The notes beneath the pieces are model-generated. The model was not told the DNA's origin and ran no database searches. It worked only from the letters and a program-made list of their open reading frames with translations. 64,000 nucleotides of DNA from Methylomonas sp. EFPC3 (GTDB lineage: Bacteria; Pseudomonadota; Gammaproteobacteria; Methylococcales; Methylomonadaceae), in NCBI RefSeq assembly GCF_029643245.1, contig NZ_CP116398.1, forward strand, positions 4,088,372-4,152,371, written 5' to 3'. A program made the position numbers and the translations under genes. Within the stretch, counting starts at the first letter, position 1. Each line of letters starts with the position of its first letter. Below, one piece after another: positions 15,620 through 24,051 of this stretch.

Positions 15620-18600
15620 TCATCCCACCAGCACGAAGGGCGCCCAGTAGTACGGGTGCTGGTAATCGGCCGGCGCGGCGTCGCTATCCACCGATACGCC
15701 GCGGCTGTTTAACGCCTCGCGCCGGCCGGATTTGATCGCATCCGGACTCATAGTTTGTAAATGAAGCTGTGCTGCCTGCAGCGCCGAGCTCGGTGTCTCG
15801 CCGGCCTGCAGGTGCCGGTAAAACTCGGCCATCAGCAGGCTGGTCGCCAAATCGTCGACCGGCCAGAGACTGACGATCGCGGCGCGGGCGCCGGCCGCCA
15901 GCAAACCGCGGCTGAAGCCCAACACATCGTCGCCGCCGGCGGCTTTGCCCTGGCCGGTGCGACAGGCACTCAACACCACCAAATCGGCGTTCAAACGCAG
16001 CCCGATCAAGTCCTGTACGGTTAACGCGCCGCCATCGGCCAGCAGAATCGACGACAACAACGGCGCGTTTTCCGCCAGTACGCCATGGGTGGCAAAGTGC
16101 AGCACATTGAAATCCGGTAACGCCTTCCTTACCGCGGCTACCGTCGCCGCCGGCCCGGTTAAGACGAGGCTGTTATCGTTTAACTGGGCAATGTGGGCGG
16201 CTTCGGTTTCGGCGGCCGGCAGCGCCGGTTGGGCTGCTGCATGCTCGGCAAACGGCGCTTGGTAGGCCATCTTGGCCGGATTGCCGACTGCCAACACCTT
16301 CGGTTTAGTGCCGCTATCGGGCTTGGCGAGAAACTGCAGAATGCTGGCGCTGGGCAGATAGGACAGGCTGTGGCCGGCGATCAGCGGCCGGCCTTGCCAG
16401 GGTAGGGCATGGAACGGCAGGGCATGGGTCGTACCGTAGGGTACGATGAGCAGGCGATTGTGCGTAGCGAGGACGTCGGCAAACGGTTTCAGCAACCATG
16501 CGCTGAGCTGGTCGCCGGTTTGGCGGTAGTCGCCCCGGCGTTCGCAGGCGGTATGGAAGTCGCGTACCCGGCGGTCCAGTTGCTTGGCGTCGATGTTCTG
16601 CCGCTCTGCCGTAATCAGACCTTGACTGTCGATTGCCCAGGTCAGCAGGTCTTCGCCGAGAAAGGCGTATTGCAGCAAAGCCGTGCCGGCCGGCAACAGG
16701 CCGGCAATTTGGCCGACGTCGGCGATCGGCGCCTGGCGATTGACGGAGCGGTAGAAGCTGGGATTTGCTGCGGCCAGTTGGGTTTCGGTCTGGCGCAATT
16801 GAGTCTCGGCGGCGGCAATTTTTTGTTCCAGATAGGCAATCCGGCCGGCATCCGGTGTTTGCGCGCCGCGCTCGCCGGCCAATAAGCTGCCCCAGGTCGC
16901 CAGCTTGGCCGTGTCCTGCAGCCAGCGGCGGACGCTTTCGTCTGCGTTACGCTCGGGGCGATTGGCGCCGTTAGCCATCAGGTCCAACAGCGCGCGGGCT
17001 TTGCCGCGCTCGGCATAGTGGTAGGCGGTTTGCCGATGGCTGGCTGCTGAAGCCGGTTGCAATGCCGCCAATTTCAACGCATTTCTTGCCGGCAAAAAAT
17101 ACAGGTATTGCGAGCTGGAGGCGGAGGATAAGGCGGTTTTGAAGTTGTCCCGCCGCAGCAATTGCCGGGAGCGTTCGAACGCATCCAGCGCTTTGGCATA
17201 GTAGTCGGCCGCCTGGGTTAAATTTTCCAGGCCTTCGGCGACTTCGCCGTAGGTTTGCAGGCTCTCCCAGGGCTTGTCCTCGCTTTGCCACCAATCTTTA
17301 CCGAAGCGGCTTTCCAATTGGCCGAGATGGTTGGCCGAATCGGCATAGGCCTTGATCATGCAGAAGAACAGCGCCGCCTGCTGCTGGCTATTGCGCCATT
17401 GTTGTTGGATGCCGGCCTGGATTGCTTCGCCGCCGATCTGCGCTGCCAGCGCTTCGATGCCGCTAAGTAACGGCGATGCGCCGATTTGTTTTGGCAGATA
17501 GCGGCGGTAGGCTGTGGCGGCGGCAGGGTAGTCTTTGCGCTGGGCGTGGACGATTGCCAACTGAAAGTCGCGGTGGTGTTGAGCCGTTTTGTCGGCTGCC
17601 GCCAGTGCAATGGCAAATTGCCGCTCCGCTTCCGTGCGGTCGCCGGCATTGCGTGCGGCCAGCGCCCGGTAACACGGGGCATTGACGGCGGTGTATTCGA
17701 TGGCCTCCTGCGCCAGTTGCGTCACCAAGGAGCCGGCGCCGGTATTGTCGCTGGTGGGGTGAGTTTTCAACCAATCGAGTTGGGTTTGTAGTTTGCCGGC
17801 GATGGTCTCCATATTGTCGGCGTCCATAGCGTCCAGATAGGCCTGCCACAGACCGTGCAGCGACAACAGCAGCCGCAGCGGCGCGTTGGCGTCGAGCTTG
17901 GCCGAGTTTTGGGCTGCCGATTGCAATTCGACCGCCTGTTGCAGGTGGACGATGGCGGCGTCGCGCTCGCCCAGCTTACGCAGCAGATAGCCCTGGTCCA
18001 TCAGGCTTTGCACCCGCCGCGGCGTCGAACCCAGGCCGGTATACAGCGATTCCGCCAGACGAAAGCAGGCCAGCGCCCGCTCGAAATCGGCATCGCGCAA
18101 CAGCCAGTGCCAACCGAGGCGGCTGTGCAGGAATCCCAGACCCAGTGCATAACTGAACGAGCCGGCGGTTTTGCCCCACTCGCCGATGCCGGCGGCGATG
18201 TCGCGCGGTTCCGGCACTTGGCCGTCGGCGACTTTCAGCAATGCGACATGCGCGGCGGCGGTCCAATAACCGTAATCGTCGCCGGCAGCTTGGAACTGCT
18301 CGCGGGCGCTGCTCGCTGTGGCCAACGCTGCGGCAGTGTCGTTTGCCAACGCCGCCAAATAGGCATGGCGCAAGCTAACTGCCGCTTCGCCGCGCGGGCA
18401 GTCGCCGGCCGCCGCGAATAGTGCCGCGGCTTGGGCGTAGGCATCAGTCGCTCGCCGGATATCGACGGCGGAGCGGTCCAACTCGCGTTCCATCGCTTGC
18501 GAAGACAAACTGCTGTCGGCGTTGGGCGGCGGGTTCAGCGCGGTATTGAATACCAGCGGCGAGGATAACGGCGCGGCGTAGGCGTCGCCTTCCGCTAGCC

Positions 18601-19447
18601 AGCAGGCGCCGGCACCGGCTTTGTCGCCGATTTGCAGATACAGTTGTTTGGCTTGCTGCCAATAAACCAGCGCGGTTTGCAGGTCGCCGCCGCGGCGGTA
18701 GAGATCGGCCCGGTTACGCAACACCACGGCTTGCCATGCCGGCGGGTAGCCCGTTTGGCTGTCCGGCGTCAGCATCGTCAATACCTGGTTCAGCAATTGC
18801 GTGCGTTGTTGCGGGGTCATCGGTAGCGTGGCCGCCGAATCCAGCGCCGACTGCAGCGATTTGATGCCGCCCAGCTCTTCGCCGACGAAGGTATTTTCCT
18901 GGAGCGCTTGCGCTGCCGAGACTTGGGGGCGCAATGCCGATTTACGTTTGCCGGTTTCCGCCAGCAGCGCCATGAAACGCTGGGTTTGCCCGGCTTCCAT
19001 GTCGGCGACGCTGCCGCCGCTGTCGTTCGGAAAATGGTTGAATTGCTGGTAAGCGGCCATCTCGGTAAAGCTGGTCGCCCGCAGTTGGCGCAGTGAATCG
19101 GCCGGCACCAAGGTTTCGATCTCGCGGAAATGGCCGGCGGCAGCGGCCGCTTCGCCTTGCATTAAGCGGACGAGGCCCAAACCCAGCAGCGCATCGGCCA
19201 ACTGTTCCGGATTTGCTGCGGTTCGGGCGGCTGCGGTTTGAGTCTCCGCCTTGGCCCGGGCTTGGGCGAAATCGTCTTTGAATTCGGCGTAGACGATAGA
19301 CGTCAGCGGCAACGAGCCGGCGCCGGCAGGTTCGGCGGCAAACGCTTCTGACCAGCCCGAGACTCCGATTTTTCCGGCATAGGCGGCCACTAGGGCCGCG
19401 TATTTCAGAAAGGTGCGTCGGTCGAGGTAGAGAGAAGCTGGGCTCAT
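15620..19447 (-). CDS. TPR-CHAT peptidase-like protein with Tat signal
   Basis: The 1275-residue product begins with a twin-arginine motif (DRRTFLK, residues 9-15) followed by a hydrophobic stretch and AFAAEPAG, which predicts Tat export. The middle (about 90-880) holds many TPR-like helical pairs. The C-terminal CHAT domain (about 990-1275) has the caspase-type dyad His1121 in FATHG and Cys1162 in LSACRTG. CHAT proteases such as Craspase Csx29 and separase-like enzymes cut protein partners when activated through their TPR region. This gene lies between the two caspase genes: 13 bases separate it from the upstream caspase-NlpC gene, and 32 from the start of the downstream one. Exported CHAT proteins are unusual; function here is unknown. 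Confidence 0.9.
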   Translation of the reverse strand: MSPASLYLDRRTFLKYAALVAAYAGKIGVSGWSEAFAAEPAGAGSLPLTSIVYAEFKDDFAQARAKAETQTAAARTAANPEQLADALLGLGLVRLMQGEAAAAAGHFREIETLVPADSLRQLRATSFTEMAAYQQFNHFPNDSGGSVADMEAGQTQRFMALLAETGKRKSALRPQVSAAQALQENTFVGEELGGIKSLQSALDSAATLPMTPQQRTQLLNQVLTMLTPDSQTGYPPAWQAVVLRNRADLYRRGGDLQTALVYWQQAKQLYLQIGDKAGAGACWLAEGDAYAAPLSSPLVFNTALNPPPNADSSLSSQAMERELDRSAVDIRRATDAYAQAAALFAAAGDCPRGEAAVSLRHAYLAALANDTAAALATASSAREQFQAAGDDYGYWTAAAHVALLKVADGQVPEPRDIAAGIGEWGKTAGSFSYALGLGFLHSRLGWHWLLRDADFERALACFRLAESLYTGLGSTPRRVQSLMDQGYLLRKLGERDAAIVHLQQAVELQSAAQNSAKLDANAPLRLLLSLHGLWQAYLDAMDADNMETIAGKLQTQLDWLKTHPTSDNTGAGSLVTQLAQEAIEYTAVNAPCYRALAARNAGDRTEAERQFAIALAAADKTAQHHRDFQLAIVHAQRKDYPAAATAYRRYLPKQIGASPLLSGIEALAAQIGGEAIQAGIQQQWRNSQQQAALFFCMIKAYADSANHLGQLESRFGKDWWQSEDKPWESLQTYGEVAEGLENLTQAADYYAKALDAFERSRQLLRRDNFKTALSSASSSQYLYFLPARNALKLAALQPASAASHRQTAYHYAERGKARALLDLMANGANRPERNADESVRRWLQDTAKLATWGSLLAGERGAQTPDAGRIAYLEQKIAAAETQLRQTETQLAAANPSFYRSVNRQAPIADVGQIAGLLPAGTALLQYAFLGEDLLTWAIDSQGLITAERQNIDAKQLDRRVRDFHTACERRGDYRQTGDQLSAWLLKPFADVLATHNRLLIVPYGTTHALPFHALPWQGRPLIAGHSLSYLPSASILQFLAKPDSGTKPKVLAVGNPAKMAYQAPFAEHAAAQPALPAAETEAAHIAQLNDNSLVLTGPAATVAAVRKALPDFNVLHFATHGVLAENAPLLSSILLADGGALTVQDLIGLRLNADLVVLSACRTGQGKAAGGDDVLGFSRGLLAAGARAAIVSLWPVDDLATSLLMAEFYRHLQAGETPSSALQAAQLHLQTMSPDAIKSGRREALNSRGVSVDSDAAPADYQHPYYWAPFVLVG

Positions 19448-19460
19448 GGCTCGGTTCCGG

Positions 19461-22220
19461 TCAGTTACCGCAGCGGCTTTTGATGTCGCAAGCCTTGACC
19501 AGGGCTTTGACGCCGGGCAGGCCGCGGGCGCTGCGGGTTTCTTCGCCGAATTGCCGGTAACGCCAGCAGGCTTTTTGGCGCATGGTTTTTCGGTCCCAGC
19601 GTTCCCAATCCTTTTTGTATTTGATCAATTGGTATTCGACGCCGATATCGGGTTTGACTTTAAGTTCTTTGGCGTTGCCGTCGTAACCGTGCGAACCCCA
19701 GGCGATCCGCTTCAGCGGGTCGACCACCATCACCACGTGGCCGTCGCCGCGTTTCGGATCGCGGTACACCAACAGGTCGCCGGTTTGCGGCGGTGTACTG
19801 TCGCAGCGTTCGAAATGCTGCGCCAGCGGGCTGTCGGTTTTGACCATGTCGGCCGTGTTCAGGTATTTGTCGCCGGCGTTGTAGGGCAGGCCGGCGCGGG
19901 TAAAGGCAAACCAGATCGCCCGCGAACAATCGATGCCGCGTTTTAAATTGTCCAGATCGGTTGCGGCGTTCCAGGCGTGGCCTTTGTAGCCGAAACCGTC
20001 GCCGGCCGCGGCTTGCGCCAGCCAATCGGCTTTTTGCAATACTTTGTAGAGTGCCGTGTCGCGGTCGTCGGGCAGATAGGGGCGGATATCGAAATGCGGG
20101 ATGGTGAATTCGCGGGTCTGACTAAATCCGGCGATTCCGCGGTCGCCGGCTTTTTGAAAGCGGGAATTGGCCTCGACCCGTAATTTGATTTTGCTCAAGG
20201 TCCAGGTGGTGTCTTCCGCACTGTCGCTGTCTTGCATCTGGCCGCGGGTGCCGGTCAGATAGCGGTCCAATGCCCGATACAAACCGGTTTTGGCCGGGTC
20301 GGCCGCGCGGGTGCGGGCGCTTTGCGTCAGCAAATCCCAGCGCACCGGATTTTTTTCCTTGGTGCCGAACACGATCAGTTGGTCCCAAACATCCAAAGGC
20401 AAACCGGCGCGAAAGGTTTCGCCGGCGGCGCTGAACGTAGTCGATTCGCCCGGTTTCAGTAGTTCGCGGCGGCCGTCGGCCGGGAAACCGAAGCTGCTGC
20501 CGTCGGTGGACAGCACCACGCCGCCGACCAGCAGCGGTGCCGGTGCGTTCTTGTCCAACGTGACTTTGACGTTCCAGCGGTGGCATAAGGGCATGACCTG
20601 GTCGGCATTCGGCGCGGCTGCTTCCCACACGCCTTTGGCGCAGTCGTCTTGTCTGGCCGACGGAATCACTTCGACTTGCAGGCTCTGGTTATCGCTAAAC
20701 TCGCTACCGCCTTCGCCGCGCAATTGCAGCAAACCTTTTTGGCGGGCGTGCTGCCACAAGTTGTGGGCGGCGTCGCTATCCTGGCCGAAGACGTTGCGCA
20801 CCCGGTTTTCCGGGCCTTTCAGTTGTAATAAGCCGTCGGAGGTCAGGCTTAATTCGAAGTCGCCGGGGCCGTCGCCGACGTTGAGTAAGGTTTTCGCATC
20901 CGGATCGTCGGCGATCGCCTGTTTGATCGCGGCGGCGCGGTCCGGCGGCACGCCGCCGGGCTCTGACTCGGGTTTGATCCTGACATTGATGCGGACGTAG
21001 TCGTCGGCCGGCCTCACCGGCACGGCAATGTCGCCGACCGCCAGCGCAGTCGCCGCCGCATTTTTGCCGACGATAGTGGCCGTCGCCGTCAGGCCGGTCA
21101 TGGTGTCGATCGCCACGCTGGCTTTGGCCTTGGCCGGATCGCGGGTATCCGCTCCGCTCAGCGCGCCGTCGTAAATACGGAGTTCGGCGCCGACGCCCAG
21201 TCCGGGTAACGGCGGACCGGCCAGTTTCAGCGGTGGCCCCAATTCGGTGACTTCCCAGGCCACCGGCGCCGTACGTGTGCTGTTGCCGAACACCGGCCGG
21301 TCCAGCTTGCCTTGGAAATAGGGGATTTGGTAACTGCGGGCGGCGACCAGGGCCGGAATTTGCCGGGCGGCCTGGGCGTAAGTCAGGGCTTGGTTGCTGC
21401 CTTGGCCGAGCACTTGCAACAAGGCGTCGGTAAATATGCCGCGACCGGCTTGTTCCAGGGCGCTGGTGCCGTCGCTGGCCGCGGTCAGCGCAATCAGATT
21501 CGGCATCGATTCCGGCGCTAAATCGCCGGCTCCGTCGCCGACGCCTTCGGTTTGCGGGGCATCGGCTTGATCCGGGGCCGGTTCGACGAAGCGGGCGACC
21601 ATGGTTTCCCGGTCGCCGCGGGTCGCGGTGCCGGAATTGCAGGAGTCGAGGATGACGGTGACGTTGTCGCTCTTTTTATAGAGTTTGGCCAACAGGCCGT
21701 TCAAGCGGTCGTCAGTAAAATCGCCGATTTTGGCGCCGTTTTGTTCGGTACGCGAATCGTGCAATACCAGGGTTTCGTCCTGGCCGTCGGGTTCGTCGCC
21801 GTTTTTATCGACAGTTTGCGAGCCGTGGCCGGCGTAGTAGAACACGACGATGTCCTTTTCTTTCAAGCGCGGCAACAAAAAGCTGTCGAACGCTGCCTGC
21901 AGATTTTGTACGGTGGCCTGGTCGTCCAGCAGCATGCAGACGTTTTCTCTCGGAAAGCCGTAACCGTTCTTGCCGGACAATATTTCCTGCATCCGGCGCG
22001 CGTCTGCCGGCGGGCCGGCCAGATCCGGGACTTTGTCCGAGATGTATTGGCCGACGCCGACGACCAAAGCCAGCTTTCTGACCCCGCCGGATTCGGTGGT
22101 TTGTTCGATGGCGCAGCTCGGAATTTGTTGAATCGCGGCAAAGCATGGGCTGGCCGCTGCCAGATACAAACCCAGCAGGCTGCAACAAATCTCTAGCGCG
22201 AGGCGGTTGGAGCGTTTCAT
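19461..22220 (-). CDS. Exported caspase-family peptidase fused to NlpC/P60
   Basis: The 919-residue product has an N-terminal signal (LALEICCSLLGLYLAAASPCFA) and then a peptidase C14 domain (about 45-315) with His132 in YYAGHGSQ and Cys194 in LDSCNSG. The calcium-style acidic loop 'DKNGDEPDGQDE' follows the His, as in metacaspases. The central part (about 320-730) is of unclear fold. The C-terminal NlpC/P60 domain (about 740-875) shows Cys765 in GIDCSR, His828 in GHVVMV and a third polar residue near His844 in WGSHGYDG. NlpC/P60 enzymes cut peptidoglycan stem peptides. Caspase plus murein peptidase in one chain would let a proteolytic event license wall cutting; this is inference. Confidence 0.88.
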   Translation of the reverse strand: MKRSNRLALEICCSLLGLYLAAASPCFAAIQQIPSCAIEQTTESGGVRKLALVVGVGQYISDKVPDLAGPPADARRMQEILSGKNGYGFPRENVCMLLDDQATVQNLQAAFDSFLLPRLKEKDIVVFYYAGHGSQTVDKNGDEPDGQDETLVLHDSRTEQNGAKIGDFTDDRLNGLLAKLYKKSDNVTVILDSCNSGTATRGDRETMVARFVEPAPDQADAPQTEGVGDGAGDLAPESMPNLIALTAASDGTSALEQAGRGIFTDALLQVLGQGSNQALTYAQAARQIPALVAARSYQIPYFQGKLDRPVFGNSTRTAPVAWEVTELGPPLKLAGPPLPGLGVGAELRIYDGALSGADTRDPAKAKASVAIDTMTGLTATATIVGKNAAATALAVGDIAVPVRPADDYVRINVRIKPESEPGGVPPDRAAAIKQAIADDPDAKTLLNVGDGPGDFELSLTSDGLLQLKGPENRVRNVFGQDSDAAHNLWQHARQKGLLQLRGEGGSEFSDNQSLQVEVIPSARQDDCAKGVWEAAAPNADQVMPLCHRWNVKVTLDKNAPAPLLVGGVVLSTDGSSFGFPADGRRELLKPGESTTFSAAGETFRAGLPLDVWDQLIVFGTKEKNPVRWDLLTQSARTRAADPAKTGLYRALDRYLTGTRGQMQDSDSAEDTTWTLSKIKLRVEANSRFQKAGDRGIAGFSQTREFTIPHFDIRPYLPDDRDTALYKVLQKADWLAQAAAGDGFGYKGHAWNAATDLDNLKRGIDCSRAIWFAFTRAGLPYNAGDKYLNTADMVKTDSPLAQHFERCDSTPPQTGDLLVYRDPKRGDGHVVMVVDPLKRIAWGSHGYDGNAKELKVKPDIGVEYQLIKYKKDWERWDRKTMRQKACWRYRQFGEETRSARGLPGVKALVKACDIKSRCGN

Positions 22221-22283
22221 GGTTTCGACTCCCGGCGAAAGCTGTGGTCGGCGACTTTGCCGGGCCTGAGCCCGGCGCTGACT

Positions 22284-23036
22284 TTATTTCAGCTTGTCGA
22301 CATTGTGTTTAAGTTCGTCGCGGAAGGTTTGCAGCGCTTCGGCGGCTTTGGCTTGGCCCTGGTCTCTGAGCGCCTGTTGTTTGGCCAGCAATGCTTTCTC
22401 GATCTCGTCGTAATCTTGAAAAATCTGTTTGCTTTGTTCGCCGGCTTCGCCGCGGATCGCTTCCATTTCCTGTACCAGTTTTTGGTAGCGGTCGCGGATT
22501 TCGGTTTCGGTGGATTGGGCGTCCTGCTGCCATGCCGCCAGCGATTCGTTCATTTTCTGTTTCGAATCCGCCCATTCCTGGTTGGCATCTTTGAAATAGT
22601 CGCCGAGGTTTTTGGCGGCCTCGCTGACCGCCTGTTTCATATCGGAAATGGCACCCAAAATCGCGCCGAATCCGGATTTGGGTTCCAACGCCGTCAGCAC
22701 GCCGCCGTCGGCTACTGGCGGCGCGGATTCCGGCGGATTAGTGATTACGATTTTGGCCGGCGGCGGCTCGACGGCGATTGCGGCCTGGGCGTTGGCTTGT
22801 ACCGGCGCGGCTTTGGCTTTTTCCAGCGCCAGCGCAATCGTGACGCCGCTGCTGATGGGGGTTAAGCCGGTGACCTTACCGATCACGGCGCCGTTAAATT
22901 CGACCGGATCGTCGGGCTTGATGCTTTTTGCATCGCTGAAATTCACGCTGACGTTGATCCAGGACGGGAACAGGTCGCAGCCTGCCAACGCGGTAACGAT
23001 TGCCAATATCAGCCATTTGAAATGGGTGCTTGCCAT
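22284..23036 (-). CDS. MCE (MlaD-like) domain lipoprotein with long coiled coil
   Basis: The 250-residue product has a lipobox (TALAGC, Cys20). A single MCE-like domain follows (about 28-75, 'INVSVNFSDAKSIKPDDPVEFNGAVIGKVTGL' being the characteristic strand-turn pattern). After a Pro-rich spacer comes a helical coiled-coil region (about 125-250) rich in Glu, Gln, Lys and Ala. MCE lipoproteins such as PqiC or MlaD partners act in lipid transport or bridge periplasmic surfaces. Here no ABC permease is nearby, so it may act as a tether in the envelope. It lies 58 bases after the lysozyme gene on the same strand. Confidence 0.72.
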   Translation of the reverse strand: MASTHFKWLILAIVTALAGCDLFPSWINVSVNFSDAKSIKPDDPVEFNGAVIGKVTGLTPISSGVTIALALEKAKAAPVQANAQAAIAVEPPPAKIVITNPPESAPPVADGGVLTALEPKSGFGAILGAISDMKQAVSEAAKNLGDYFKDANQEWADSKQKMNESLAAWQQDAQSTETEIRDRYQKLVQEMEAIRGEAGEQSKQIFQDYDEIEKALLAKQQALRDQGQAKAAEALQTFRDELKHNVDKLK

Positions 23037-23094
23037 GGGATTCTCCTAAGGTGCGTGATCGCTGGGCATTGCTGCCTCTGAATGAAAAGTTCGG

Positions 23095-23901
23095 TTATCG
23101 CCCGGTTTCGCCCAAGCGAATATCGATTTCAGGCAATTCCGCCTCGGCTTCCGGGACCGCGCGGGGGACGCCGATCCCGTCGAAAAACAGATCGATCCGT
23201 TTTTCGTTGCGGATTTTCAAGCCTTTGATGACCCGGCCGTTGGCTTTGCTCCATCGGCGGAATTGGGCCGGGACCCGGTCGAATTGTTGCTTGTTGACCA
23301 CCGACAACAGGCTGGACTTGGCGAAGTTGCCGGTGCCGACGTTGTAGACGAAATCGCATAGCGCGGCGTATTGGCCGTCAGTCAAAGGCACTTTGGTTTT
23401 GGTCAGTACCGCGATTTGGGCGCGTTCCATGTCGGACACCAATAGCTCGCCGCCGCGCGGTTCGCTGATGCCGTTGCGGAACTCGGCCGGTTCGGTGCCG
23501 TTGCAGCGGGCTTGCTTGATCAGATGGCCGTAGCCGATGGTGCAGAAGTAGGCCACGTCGTGGTAGGGCAGGCTTCTGAAGCCTTCCATGAATTTGGTCA
23601 GGTCCAGGCCCTTGTCGTAAATCGGCCTGAGTTCCATGCCGGGCGGCAATACCGCCCGCTCGTCGGGTTCCAGAAAAATACCGGCCGTGATTTTTTCTTC
23701 GTCTTCGGCCCATTCCTGCGTCAGCGTGGTGCAAGCGGCGAGACATGAAATCAGGGCAAACGGTAGCAGGGCTTTGGCGATTGGCGTCCGTCGCAATTCC
23801 GGCCGGGCGAATGGCTGCGGCTTTGCCGGACTGCAACGGTTTGGTTGGGCGCGATCGGACGCCGGCTGGCGTGCCGCTCTCAGAATGGCTTTGTTGCGCA
23901 T
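23095..23901 (-). CDS. GH24 (T4-type) lysozyme lipoprotein
   Basis: The 268-residue product carries a GH24 lysozyme domain (about 100-245). The catalytic pattern E-x8-D-x5-T is exact: Glu in EGFR, Asp in YHD and Thr in CTIGYGH, matching Glu11-Asp20-Thr26 of T4 lysozyme. The hydrolase cuts the glycan strands of murein. A lipobox (SCLAAC) occurs near residue 57 after a long, arginine-rich N-terminus, so the annotated ATG at 23901 may be too far upstream; a TTG start just before 'RRTPIAK' would give a normal signal peptide. It belongs to the same strand run as the caspases and injection genes. Phage origin is possible, but no holin or spanin is adjacent. Confidence 0.85.
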   Translation of the reverse strand: MRNKAILRAARQPASDRAQPNRCSPAKPQPFARPELRRTPIAKALLPFALISCLAACTTLTQEWAEDEEKITAGIFLEPDERAVLPPGMELRPIYDKGLDLTKFMEGFRSLPYHDVAYFCTIGYGHLIKQARCNGTEPAEFRNGISEPRGGELLVSDMERAQIAVLTKTKVPLTDGQYAALCDFVYNVGTGNFAKSSLLSVVNKQQFDRVPAQFRRWSKANGRVIKGLKIRNEKRIDLFFDGIGVPRAVPEAEAELPEIDIRLGETGR

Positions 23902-24051
23902 GATTCCCCCTCTAGCGTTGATGCTTTATTTAGTGGCCGGTACTGGTTTGCCGGATATCCGATCCGTTAGCGGCCGTTTGTTATGGTCGGGACGATCGAG
24001 GTCTTTTCGGAAAGGTCGGCCTCGACTCAGCTTTGCGTTAATGGGCCTAGC

